In this document: in pieces, positions 9,767 through 18,392 of the stretch
How the letters are laid out: each line of letters starts with the position of its first letter
How positions within the stretch are numbered: position 1 is the stretch's first letter
Program-made: the position numbers and the translations under genes
The notes under the pieces: generated by a model
Databases searched by the model: none
What the model was told of the DNA's origin: nothing
Seen by the model: the letters and a program-made list of their open reading frames with translations, nothing else
Source: Clostridium sp. CM027
GTDB lineage: Bacteria; Bacillota; Clostridia; Clostridiales; Clostridiaceae
Direction of reading: 5' to 3'
Length of the DNA stretch: 64,000 bases
Assembly (NCBI RefSeq): GCF_024730565.1
Contig: NZ_CP077725.1
Location: forward strand, 2,753,501-2,817,500

Positions 9767-12700
9767 CTATTTTTTGGGGCACTCATAACTATTTTCCTTT
9801 ATTAAGGTATTTAGCAAATCTATTTCATAATTATCCTTTGAGGTAGTTAAAAAATTAATACTATTTTCACAATAGAATTGTAAATTTTCATTTAAGTACA
9901 TATTAAAAATTTTATTTAACTTTTCATTATTTTTCATTTCACTTTTAATTTGAGCTTTTACCATATATACAATTCCAATTTCATGAGGGTTTTTTAGCAA
10001 CCTTGAATGCACATCTGAATTTTTTAAATATTTTAAGGCACTTTCATAATTTCCTTCACTAATTAGTATTCTTGACATAAAGGCTTCTACAATAGACTTT
10101 TCCCACATTAAATCGAATTGTTTATAGATATCCATGGCCCTTTCGAAATATTTTTTTGCCTCAGGATATGATCCCATATTGAAACATGTTTCACCCGCAT
10201 TTATGTTGAAAATAGAAAGACTGGGGAATACATTTTTTTCTTCGCATATTTTTATTGCTCTATTAAAAAAGTCTAAAGCTTCTTGAAATTTCATGCTTTG
10301 TCTTCTTATATCGCCTATATAGTTATAAGCGGCCGCTATACTCAAGGCGTATTTATCAGCTACACTTTTAGTTACATTAAAGATATTTATAGATTCATTA
10401 AAGAGTCTTTCTGCTTCACTGTATTTTCCCTGCATTTTTTTATATAAGGCTTTAAATCGTAGAAATACGCCTATTTCCATATGATAATTACAATCTGCTG
10501 CTTTATCTAAACCGATGTTTACATATTTTATCATATCATCAATATTATTAGTTTGTATACAATAATATATCATCTGCTTGTACCCTTCTATAGAGTAATC
10601 TGAATCTTCAATCTCATTAGCTTTTTCTATCATTTCATTTATGAATTCAACGCCTTTTTCATAGCTTCCTTCTCTTATAAGATATCTTCCTTTAATATGT
10701 AAAAATTCGATCTCTAATCTTAAAACTTCTTTAGAGTTTCTACAGTCATTTTTTATTTTTAATAGTAGAATTTCTATCTTCTTTATGCTTTTAATGGTTT
10801 TATTGTTACTAAAATATAGATTGTTATAAAAATTAACATCCTTATAATATAGTACTGGATAAAGTTCATGACTAAAATTTAAATATACGTTTAAACTTTT
10901 TATACTATACTTTAATGTTGCTAAATTATTATTTGCGTTTGAAAAATGATAAACAAGTTTATTGTAAATGGTTATATCACTTCTATTATTTGTTAAACCC
11001 TTTTCAATAATGTAGCCTATATTATTATGAAGAATTCTTCTTCTTGCCAAGGATTGATTGATGTAAATAAATTCTCTTAACTTTTGATGAGTAAACATAA
11101 AGCTTATTATATTATTGTTATTTGTTTCTTTTAATATAAATTTATTTTGAAGTTCTTCTATTGAGTCAATTATCTTAAGTTCATCTTCTCCTGTAAGTTC
11201 ATGTAAAATATACAAAGGTATTTCATCAAAAAATAAAGATGAAATTCTTAAAATGTTTTTGCACCCTTCAGAAATATCTAAAAGCCTGCTTTTCATTACA
11301 TCTTGCATTTTAGAAGACATAATATTTATACTACTATTAGATTTTATAGTATTAATATATTCTGTTAAAAAAAATGCATTTCCTTCAGTTTCGTTGTATA
11401 TTTTATTTACTATATCTTTATTGAAATGATTTTTTGGAAGACCAATTTTAATGAAATTTTCGACTTCATCATTATTAAATCTTAATAAATCCATCCTTAA
11501 AATCTTATTGTGTTTATTTGCTGAAGCTAAGAATTTATCTATTTCGATGTTGTATTCATTTCTATATGTCATGAAACACAAAATGTTAGCATGACCATGT
11601 AAAATTATACTGCTTAAAAAGGTTAAACTACCATAATCAATCCACTGTATATCTTCAAAAATAAGCATTATTTTCTTTTCGTATGCTATTTTAGTAAGTA
11701 TATTAGTAATTACATTCCCAATGACTTCATATTTTAATGTATAGTTACTCTCTATAACCTTAAGGCTTCGTTCTTTATTATCTAATTCATCAATCTCAGA
11801 AAAACAATTTTCTAAAATATCTTCCCATAAAGTTGGGATTTTTATATTTTTATTTTTCATAATTTCGGAGAGCTTGGATAATATTATGGTCCATGGTTTT
11901 AAAATACAATCCTTTTCAAATTGAAAACAATAAGTTTCTAAAATATAAGTTGTATCCTCATCTACTACTTCTAGAAATTTATCTTTCAATCTTGTTTTTC
12001 CTATACCAGCTTCGCCTACCAAAAATACGGATTTCGAAGATTCGTTTTTCATGAAGTTATTGTAATTGTTTTGTAATATCCTCAATTCATTATATCTTCC
12101 ATAGAAAAAATCATCAGCGTTTTTACTGCTTTTAACTGTATTCATAATATCTATTACTTCATTAACTACATTTAATATTTTATCATTAAGAGAAATGGAT
12201 AATTCATCTTTAAATAATTTCTTAACATCATTATATGTTTCAATTGCTTGGTTATATTTACCTTGATTTTTGTAACTTTCCAGTAGATATATATAAGCAT
12301 TTTCATTGAATTCATCTATTTTTATCAATAGCTTTGAATATTTTTCAACAATATCATAATTATTATTTTGTAATTCCTTTTCTATTTTTTTATTCAATTT
12401 ATCAATATACATACATTCAAAACTTTCACGCATTTCTAATAGCCAAATTTCAAAATTTTCTGCATTTTTAGGGCAAAATCCTTGTAGAAATTCTCCTTTA
12501 AAGACATCTATTTCACTTTCATCACTCATAAAAGTATATATATCTACGTCTATTTTTATATCTGGATTGAGCATAATTATTGATTTTTGAGGGGATACCA
12601 ATACCGGAACATTAGAGCATTTATTTATTTTATAGATAGCATTTCTTAGATTCTTTTTAGCATTGCCTTCTTCTTGGTTAGCCCAAAAAAGTTCTGAGAG

Positions 12701-12835
12701 ATGTTCTCTGTTATCTTGTTTATTTAGTAGTAAATAACAAAATAGGCCTTGAGCTTTACTGAATGGTAAGAATATTTCTTTTTCATTGACAGTTACGCAA
12801 AAATTACCAAACATTTTACAATATATATAATCCAT
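9767..12835 (-). CDS. Large BTAD/AAA/TPR transcriptional regulator, likely of hut genes
   Basis: About 1,022 residues from the preferred start at 12835, where ATG follows a GGGAG site; an upstream in-frame ATG at 12904 lacks one. Domains in order: winged-helix-like N-terminus (FGNFCVTVNEKEI, residues 1-80), bacterial transcriptional activator (BTAD) repeats to about 230, an ATPase with Walker A GEAGIGKT and Walker B LIFEDIQWID, and a long C-terminal TPR region. This is the SARP/MalT-like architecture without a C-terminal LuxR helix-turn-helix. It lies just upstream of hutU and divergent from the permease/hutH side, so I infer histidine or urocanate control. The architecture is sure; the target is inferred. 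Confidence 0.75.
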   Translation of the reverse strand: MDYIYCKMFGNFCVTVNEKEIFLPFSKAQGLFCYLLLNKQDNREHLSELFWANQEEGNAKKNLRNAIYKINKCSNVPVLVSPQKSIIMLNPDIKIDVDIYTFMSDESEIDVFKGEFLQGFCPKNAENFEIWLLEMRESFECMYIDKLNKKIEKELQNNNYDIVEKYSKLLIKIDEFNENAYIYLLESYKNQGKYNQAIETYNDVKKLFKDELSISLNDKILNVVNEVIDIMNTVKSSKNADDFFYGRYNELRILQNNYNNFMKNESSKSVFLVGEAGIGKTRLKDKFLEVVDEDTTYILETYCFQFEKDCILKPWTIILSKLSEIMKNKNIKIPTLWEDILENCFSEIDELDNKERSLKVIESNYTLKYEVIGNVITNILTKIAYEKKIMLIFEDIQWIDYGSLTFLSSIILHGHANILCFMTYRNEYNIEIDKFLASANKHNKILRMDLLRFNNDEVENFIKIGLPKNHFNKDIVNKIYNETEGNAFFLTEYINTIKSNSSINIMSSKMQDVMKSRLLDISEGCKNILRISSLFFDEIPLYILHELTGEDELKIIDSIEELQNKFILKETNNNNIISFMFTHQKLREFIYINQSLARRRILHNNIGYIIEKGLTNNRSDITIYNKLVYHFSNANNNLATLKYSIKSLNVYLNFSHELYPVLYYKDVNFYNNLYFSNNKTIKSIKKIEILLLKIKNDCRNSKEVLRLEIEFLHIKGRYLIREGSYEKGVEFINEMIEKANEIEDSDYSIEGYKQMIYYCIQTNNIDDMIKYVNIGLDKAADCNYHMEIGVFLRFKALYKKMQGKYSEAERLFNESINIFNVTKSVADKYALSIAAAYNYIGDIRRQSMKFQEALDFFNRAIKICEEKNVFPSLSIFNINAGETCFNMGSYPEAKKYFERAMDIYKQFDLMWEKSIVEAFMSRILISEGNYESALKYLKNSDVHSRLLKNPHEIGIVYMVKAQIKSEMKNNEKLNKIFNMYLNENLQFYCENSINFLTTSKDNYEIDLLNTLIKENSYECPKK

Positions 12836-13186
12836 CGAATCACTCCCGTATAATGCCATAAAATTTCTTATGTAAATTATACTACAATATAAATAAAATG
12901 CCAAAATAAGATTATAGCTGAACCTTTTATGTGGAAATTCTGGATTAATAGATGTAATATAGACGTAAATAGTAAAATGTAATATAAATGCAACTGTAAA
13001 AAGGCAAAATAGTACTATGACAAGGGGAAAAATGTATTTTTATGGTAAAAAAAAACAGTGAACTAATAATGTGCAGTATATACTTAAAATTTTTATCAAA
13101 TTTAATTGATAATTCATAATAGACACTTATTTGACGTTTGGATGTTAAAATTGATTTATAATAAAAACAAAAAGGAAGTTATAACA
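12836..13186. other. Divergent intergenic region of the histidine cluster
   Basis: About 350 AT-rich bases between the large regulator (minus) and the broken DapF-like gene (plus). Promoters for both directions should lie here. TTGACG near 13132 followed by TATAAT-like bases is a weak plus-strand candidate with too long a spacer. I see no clear palindromic operator or riboswitch. Confidence 0.4.
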
Positions 13187-13829
13187 ATAAAGTTACATTT
13201 CATTAAAGTAAATCCAGTAGAAAATATGACCGTTTTTATTTTAGAGTCTGCATCGAGACAATTTCATATCAATGTTGCTAATAAAATTATGGAGTATGGA
13301 AGCCCCCATGCTGAACAGGTTGAATTCATAGAAAAACCTTGTACAGAAGAAGGAAAAGGTAGTACTGTCCTAGGCTTCAGATGATGGGAGGCGAGTTTTG
13401 TGGAAATGCGACAAAGTCGTTAGTGGCAGTTTTGGTGGACAAGGAGTATCCTTGTGTGAAAAAGGAAAATGAAAAACTTATTGTTCTTTAGAAGTATCAG
13501 GATTTAACGGAGTAATAAATTGTGAGGTAGAGCATTTAAAAAATAGCAACGAATATAAATCTAAAATTGTTATGCCTTTGGTTAAAGAGACTAAAGATTT
13601 TTATGTTAATCACAATGGAACCGTTTACAAGTGCAATGGTAGAGTTTCCAGGAATAATTCATTTAATAGTAGGCAGTAAAGGGAATAGATAGTTTATTTT
13701 GGGAAAGAAGGTGTGCTTCAGGCACATCCACTTTAGCGGGAGAATTAACTCAAAAACAAGAGAGAAGCGTAGTTATTTTACTTAAAAGGTAAGGTGAAAA
13801 TTGTTGATGAAGGTGAAGTTTATCTATAA
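13187..13829 (+). pseudogene. DapF-like amino-acid racemase/epimerase, multiply frameshifted (possible histidine racemase)
   Basis: Reading across three frames gives one continuous DapF-fold protein: KLHFIKVNPVENMTVFIL at the start; MMGGEFCGNATKSL, with the first catalytic cysteine, after a shift near 13370; LEVSGFNGVINCEVEHLK after a shift near 13490; then WERRCASGTSTLAGEL, with the second catalytic cysteine, after a shift near 13675; ending GKVKIVDEGEVYL. The start codon appears lost: ATA at 13187 sits 8-10 bases after AGGAAG. Histidine racemases such as staphylococcal CntK belong to this fold, so beside a histidine permease and hutH a histidine racemase is plausible. The decay is seen directly; the substrate is inferred. 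Confidence 0.7.
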
Positions 13830-13853
13830 CAATTAGCCACGAGGAGGGAATAT

Positions 13854-15161
13854 ATGTTATTATTTAATCCAGTTGTTGTATCAGTTATTGTAATGATAAT
13901 TTTATGTCTTTTTAAACTTAATGTGCTACTGTCTATATTAATTGCAGCCATGACAGCAGGCTTAGTTTCTGGTATGTCTTTGGGAGATACTATGAGGACA
14001 CTCATTAGAGGAATGGGAGGAAATGCTGAAACTGCATTAAGCTATATATTACTTGGCGCATTAGCAGTTGCAGTAAATAAAACTGGACTAGCAGGGATTT
14101 TGGCTAAGAAAATATCTAAAATCGTTGGACAAAAGAAATATGTATTTATAATGTTATTAGCCTTTTTAGGTTGTTTTTCTCAAAATCTTATACCAGTTCA
14201 TATAGCATATATTCCAATATTAATACCACCGCTACTTTTATTAATGAATAAACTTAAAATAGACAGGAGAGCAGTAGCTTGTGCTCTTACATTTGGATTA
14301 AAGGCTCCGTATATTGTTTTACCAGTAGGATTTGGTCTAATATTTCATGGGATTATAAGTTCTGAAATGACTAAAAATGGTATACCTGTTATGACAGCTG
14401 ATGTAGCTAAAGTGCTATGGCTTCCAGGGATTGGAATGGTTATAGGTCTTCTTATAGCTGTATTTTATACTTATAGAAAGCCAAGAGAATACAAGGATAT
14501 TCAAATAGAAGGGCTGGATGAAATTAAAGATGGAGACCTTAAAATGAATTCAAAACATTGGCGTGTTCTAATTGGAGCTGTGTCTGCATTTGTAATTCAA
14601 GTTCTTACAGGATCGCTTCCTCTTGGAGCGTTGGGAGCATTAATTATAATATTTGTTTCAGGAGCAGTTAAGTTTGAGGATGTTAATGGATTACTTGATG
14701 GTGGAATTAAAATAATGGGGTTAATAGCATTTATAATGCTCGTTGCATCAGGTTATGGGGATGTTTTAAGGAAAACTGGAGCAGTGGAAGCTTTAGTTAC
14801 ATCTCTTGCAGGAATGGTTAATGGAAGTAAACTGGCAGGTGCAGTTTTAATGTTACTTGTCGGTTTATTAGTAACGATGGGTATAGGGAGTTCATTTGGT
14901 ACTATTCCTATAGTGGCTGCAATTTACTGCCCACTTGCAATGAAACTTGGATATTCTCCACTAGCTACTATACTTCTAATAGGTGTTGCATCAGCGCTTG
15001 GAGATGCAGGTTCACCAGCATCAGATAGTACACTTGGACCAACATCAGGACTTAGTGTAGATGGTCAACATGATCATATTTGGGATACATGTGTACCGAC
15101 ATTCTTACATTATACTATACCACTTATGATATTTGGTATTATAGGATCTATGATATTCTAG
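13854..15161 (+). CDS. YuiF/NhaC-type permease, probable histidine transporter
   Basis: Integral membrane protein of 435 residues with about 11 hydrophobic segments, of the Na+/H+ antiporter-like ion-transporter group that includes Bacillus YuiF. Conserved-looking segments are LGCFSQNLIPVHIAYIPILI and DAGSPASDSTLGPTSGL near the C-terminus. It starts behind GAGGGAA and lies 38 bp before hutH, with no terminator between, so the two are probably co-transcribed. Position between a broken racemase and histidine ammonia-lyase suggests histidine uptake, possibly sodium-coupled. Family fairly sure, substrate inferred. Confidence 0.78.
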   Translation: MLLFNPVVVSVIVMIILCLFKLNVLLSILIAAMTAGLVSGMSLGDTMRTLIRGMGGNAETALSYILLGALAVAVNKTGLAGILAKKISKIVGQKKYVFIMLLAFLGCFSQNLIPVHIAYIPILIPPLLLLMNKLKIDRRAVACALTFGLKAPYIVLPVGFGLIFHGIISSEMTKNGIPVMTADVAKVLWLPGIGMVIGLLIAVFYTYRKPREYKDIQIEGLDEIKDGDLKMNSKHWRVLIGAVSAFVIQVLTGSLPLGALGALIIIFVSGAVKFEDVNGLLDGGIKIMGLIAFIMLVASGYGDVLRKTGAVEALVTSLAGMVNGSKLAGAVLMLLVGLLVTMGIGSSFGTIPIVAAIYCPLAMKLGYSPLATILLIGVASALGDAGSPASDSTLGPTSGLSVDGQHDHIWDTCVPTFLHYTIPLMIFGIIGSMIF

Positions 15162-15199
15162 TCTAAATAAATTACTAATAAATTTTAGGAGGAATAAAA

Positions 15200-16729
15200 A
15201 TGAAAGAAATACTTTTGACAGGAAATGATTTAACTTTAGAGGAAATGGTATCTATAGCTAGAGATGGTTGCAGGGTTTCTATAAAAGAGAGTGCTATAGA
15301 AAGAGTTATAAAATCAAGAGCAATAATTGATGATATAGTTGAAAATGAAAGAGCTGTTTATGGTGTAACTACAGGGTTTGGTGAATTTTGTAATGTTAGT
15401 ATTTCTAAAGAAGATTGCAAAACACTTCAAAGAAACTTAATTTGCTCACATGCTTGTGGATATGGTCCTAAATTTCCAACTGATGTCGTACGAGCTATAA
15501 TGCTTTTAAGAGCTAATGCACTATCAAAAGGATTTTCAGGTATAAGACCTGGAACTTTGCAAACATTAATTGAAATGATTAATAAAGGTGTTTACCCAAC
15601 AATTCCTGAAAAAGGATCTTTAGGAGCGTCAGGAGATTTAGCTCCACTTGCACATATGGTTTTACCTATGATTGGTGAAGGTGAAGCAGAGTATAAAGGT
15701 GAAATATTACCAGGTAAAGTTGCTATGGAAAAAGCAGGAATTCCTATAATAGAACTTGATGCTAAAGAAGGTTTAGCGCTTATAAATGGTACGCAAGTTT
15801 TAACTGCAACAGGAGCGTTAGCTACTTATGATGCTATAAAGTTATTAAAAACTAGTGATATAGCAGCAGCTTTGACAATGGAGGCTTTAAGAGGAATTAC
15901 AGATGCTTTTGATCCAAGAATTCATGTGCTAAGACCACAGCCAGGACAATTAGCAACAGCCAGAAACATATTAAAACTAGTTGAAGGTAGTACTTATGTA
16001 ACAAGACAAGGTGAAGTAAGAGTACAAGATGCTTATTCATTAAGATGTGTGCCTCAAATTCATGGTGCAAGTAAAGATGCTATAAACTATGTAAAAGCTC
16101 AAGTTGAAAGAGAAATAAATTCAGTAACAGATAACCCTATAGTAACTGAAGAGGGAGACGTAATTTCAGGAGGTAATTTCCACGGAGAACCTATGGCATT
16201 AAGCTTTGACTTCTTAGGAATTGGATCAGCTGAAATTGCTAGTGTATCTGAGCGAAGATTAGAAAGATTGATCAACCCTCAATTAAACGATTTACCAGCG
16301 TTCTTAGCTAAACATGGTGGATTAAACTCAGGATTTATGATTACACAATATGCAGCAGCAGCCTTAGTATCTGAGAATAAAATATTAGCTCATCCTGCAT
16401 CAGTAGACTCAATACCTTCTTCAGCTAATCAAGAAGACTTAGTTAGTATGGGAACAATAGCAGCAAGAAAAGCTAGGGATATAGTTGATAATGCATCTAG
16501 AGTAGTTTCAACAGAAATATTAGCTGCATGTCAAGCTATAGATTTCAGAAAAGAATCTGGATTCAAACTTGGCATAGCAACTCAAGAAGCTTACGATTTA
16601 GTTAGAAAATCTGTAGACTTTATTGAATATGATATAGTTATGTATAAAGATCTAGATAAAGTTACTGAACTCGTTAAGAGCGGAAAGTTATTAGCAGCAG
16701 TAGAAAAAGTAGTTGAAATAGAATATTAA
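15200..16729 (+). CDS. hutH: Histidine ammonia-lyase
   Basis: Enzyme of 509 residues that removes ammonia from L-histidine to give urocanate, the entry step of the pathway. The MIO-forming Ala-Ser-Gly is at residues 143-145 in GSLGASGDLAPLAH, and YGVTTGFGEF carries the active-site tyrosine. Further family segments are VQDAYSLRC and SADSIPSSANQED-like VDSIPSSANQEDLVS. Start ATG follows AGGAGG. It is the last gene of the plus-strand pair and is followed by a strong terminator. Confidence 0.96.
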   Translation: MKEILLTGNDLTLEEMVSIARDGCRVSIKESAIERVIKSRAIIDDIVENERAVYGVTTGFGEFCNVSISKEDCKTLQRNLICSHACGYGPKFPTDVVRAIMLLRANALSKGFSGIRPGTLQTLIEMINKGVYPTIPEKGSLGASGDLAPLAHMVLPMIGEGEAEYKGEILPGKVAMEKAGIPIIELDAKEGLALINGTQVLTATGALATYDAIKLLKTSDIAAALTMEALRGITDAFDPRIHVLRPQPGQLATARNILKLVEGSTYVTRQGEVRVQDAYSLRCVPQIHGASKDAINYVKAQVEREINSVTDNPIVTEEGDVISGGNFHGEPMALSFDFLGIGSAEIASVSERRLERLINPQLNDLPAFLAKHGGLNSGFMITQYAAAALVSENKILAHPASVDSIPSSANQEDLVSMGTIAARKARDIVDNASRVVSTEILAACQAIDFRKESGFKLGIATQEAYDLVRKSVDFIEYDIVMYKDLDKVTELVKSGKLLAAVEKVVEIEY

Positions 16730-16748
16730 TATAACCTGGATTAGAAAA

Positions 16749-16806
16749 GGGGGTGAAACAAAATAGAAATTAATTTCTATTTTGTTTCACCCTCTCTTTT
16801 TATTTT
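16749..16806 (+). terminator. Strong terminator after hutH
   Basis: Long perfect inverted repeat: GTGAAACAAAATAGAAAT and its complement ATTTCTATTTTGTTTCAC around a short TA loop, extended by GGG/CCC-like bases, followed by a T-rich tract. Confidence 0.9.
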
Positions 16807-16989
16807 TTAATATATATAATCCGTATGAGGTTTTATTTGGTGTAATATTTTGCTAAAGGTCTGCTCATAAATTCAGCAGAAAAGATTACATACATTTGTA
16901 GTTATAAATATATATATATATATATATTTATAGATAGGTATACATGTTGCAGCATAGAAAAGTTTTAAACTATGATAACACACCTTTTC
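16807..16989. other. Non-coding stretch with a TA dinucleotide run
   Basis: No gene recognised. Contains about ten TA repeats around 16908-16927. It leads into a partial copy of the dispersed hairpin element. Confidence 0.4.
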
Positions 16990-17076
16990 GTTTTAACGAC
17001 ATTTCAGAAGGAAAGGTTCTCTATTCTATAAGAGGGGGGTATACACTATAACAAAGAGAAGACTTTAGAAGTAGCA
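16990..17076 (+). repeat. Dispersed hairpin element, copy R1 (left part)
   Basis: Begins TTTTAACGACATTTCAGAAG and continues through a diverged hairpin and CACTATAACAAAGAGAAGAC, then loses similarity to the other copies. It retains the left end and first hairpin region of the family and lacks the right end. It lies 70 bp upstream of the small ferritin-like gene. Confidence 0.65.
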
Positions 17077-17144
17077 TTTATAAATGAATAATAATTCAGT
17101 ATGATGCTAAAAATAAATTTAAGATTGAAAGGGAGGAAGAAACT

Positions 17145-17456
17145 ATGGCGTTATTAGGAAATCCATTCGTTGCAAATGTACCAAGACAAATGTCAAATGA
17201 AGAGCTGGCGCAAGCAATTCGTGTGGACATTGCTGGTGAACTTGAGGCTATCATAGCTTATGAAGCTCATGCAATGTCAACATCTCATGAAATAGTTAAA
17301 AAGGTTTTAAATCACATTTCAGATGAAGAAAGAAGGCACGTTGGGGAGCTTCAAGAGGTTTTGTATATGTTATCACCAAAGGATTCTCAATTTATGGAGG
17401 ATGGTAAACAGAAAATTAAAGATCAGCAGTCTCAAAATTTCCAGCAACCGATGTAG
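17145..17456 (+). CDS. Small ferritin-like (rubrerythrin-type) protein
   Basis: Protein of 103 residues with two predicted helices carrying a ferritin-type half site: GELEAIIAYEAH around residues 31-42 and DEERRHVGEL around 64-73 (ExxxxxH arrangement). Such short proteins dimerise to form a full di-iron site; some are packed in encapsulin shells. No encapsulin gene is in the window and no obvious cargo tag is visible in the Gln-rich tail. Start ATG follows GGGAGG. Iron handling or oxidative-stress defence is likely but inferred. Confidence 0.75.
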   Translation: MALLGNPFVANVPRQMSNEELAQAIRVDIAGELEAIIAYEAHAMSTSHEIVKKVLNHISDEERRHVGELQEVLYMLSPKDSQFMEDGKQKIKDQQSQNFQQPM

Positions 17457-17461
17457 AATTT

Positions 17462-17484
17462 TTGCCGCCTTTTGGGTGGCATTT
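17462..17484 (+). terminator. Terminator after the ferritin-like gene
   Basis: GCCGCC paired with GGTGGC around a TTTTGG loop, followed by a loose T-rich tract. It directly abuts the end of the convergent DTW-domain gene. Confidence 0.6.
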
Positions 17485-18132
17485 TCAATTTTTATTAGAA
17501 GGTGAAAGTTCATGTCCACTTGAACCTGCCTTATAGCTTTTTAAAAATAGATTGTAAAATGTATTTACTACTTGTGCACTTTCGATCTCTCTATTTAGTT
17601 TTAATACTTCGATCGCGGCTTCTATTGTGCATAAATTACCATCGACCGCACCTCGTCTTAAATCATATTTAGACTTAAAACTTGGATTCAATGAAATAAT
17701 TGGAAGTTTCTCTAGATAGGCACTTCTCCTAACTATTTTTCGTGCTTCCTTCCATGTACCGTCTATGATAATAAATACAGGGATTTTACCAGTCCTTTTA
17801 TATTCAACTTTTCGGAGCGCAGCCTCACAATTTTCTATAGGGAAAAGTAAGAATGGCTCATATATTTCATTATTTATATTTGCTACTAATTTTTCAGGTA
17901 TCTTCGTTCTTTCCCAAAGAAAAATTTCTGTTGAATGTGGATTAACTATCTTTAATATTCTTGCAGTATTAGAGGGTCTGTAAAATTCTTTTTCTGTAGA
18001 TAGAATCCAAATATTTGCATTAGTTTTTATTTTAGGTGCTTTATCACAAAGGCAATTTATAATTGGTAACCCACATGTATTACAACTATCATATAGACTT
18101 GTTATTTGTTTTACTTTATAAATCCAATTCAT
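17485..18132 (-). CDS. DTW-domain tRNA-uridine aminocarboxypropyltransferase
   Basis: Protein of 215 residues. The DTW-family signature is seen as IIDGTWKEARKI near residues 126-137, with the N-terminal cysteine motif CNTCGLPIINCLC around 18-30, and the later DLRRGAVDGNLCTIEAA. The family (E. coli TapT/YfiP) adds an aminocarboxypropyl group from SAM to uridine 47 of tRNA (acp3U). It stands alone, convergent with the ferritin-like gene. The ATG follows AGGAGGC on the minus strand. Confidence 0.82.
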   Translation of the reverse strand: MNWIYKVKQITSLYDSCNTCGLPIINCLCDKAPKIKTNANIWILSTEKEFYRPSNTARILKIVNPHSTEIFLWERTKIPEKLVANINNEIYEPFLLFPIENCEAALRKVEYKRTGKIPVFIIIDGTWKEARKIVRRSAYLEKLPIISLNPSFKSKYDLRRGAVDGNLCTIEAAIEVLKLNREIESAQVVNTFYNLFLKSYKAGSSGHELSPSNKN

Positions 18133-18293
18133 AATGCCTCCTAAATCCTTTTAATATTTCATTTATATTTAGTTCATTATACTACCATAAAATACTATTA
18201 TCAACGTGGCTAACCCTAAAAATCTATTCAACTACCAGTGGATAATAGGGAGCATAACAGCACTTAAATTCATGATCTAATAAAGTATAACGC

Positions 18294-18332
18294 TTAAAAA
18301 GCCACATAATGGATATTCATTCCACCATGTGG
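18294..18332 (-). terminator. Terminator after the ABC exporter gene
   Basis: On the minus strand CCACATGGTGGA pairs with TCCATTATGTGG (two mismatches) and is followed by CTTTTT. It sits about 60 bp past the exporter stop codon. Confidence 0.75.
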
Positions 18333-18392
18333 ACGGTCTTTGTACGTATGTCGGCTATACCCTCTCTAATGCCGGTTTAATCTTTTAAGTGA

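Noticed and set aside
13106-13186. Coding start at 13106 for the 92-codon frame before the racemase
   Set aside because: The first 27 codons have no ribosome site and do not resemble DapF; similarity begins at 13187.
13820-14005. Minus-strand frame opposite the start of the permease
   Set aside because: Shadow of the permease gene; no ribosome site or protein-like composition.
16905-16930. TA dinucleotide run as a microsatellite or origin feature
   Set aside because: Ten or so TA units in AT-rich intergenic DNA are unremarkable, and no DnaA boxes or replication genes are nearby.
17145-17456. Encapsulin cargo system
   Set aside because: The ferritin-like protein has no recognisable targeting tail and no encapsulin shell gene is in the window.
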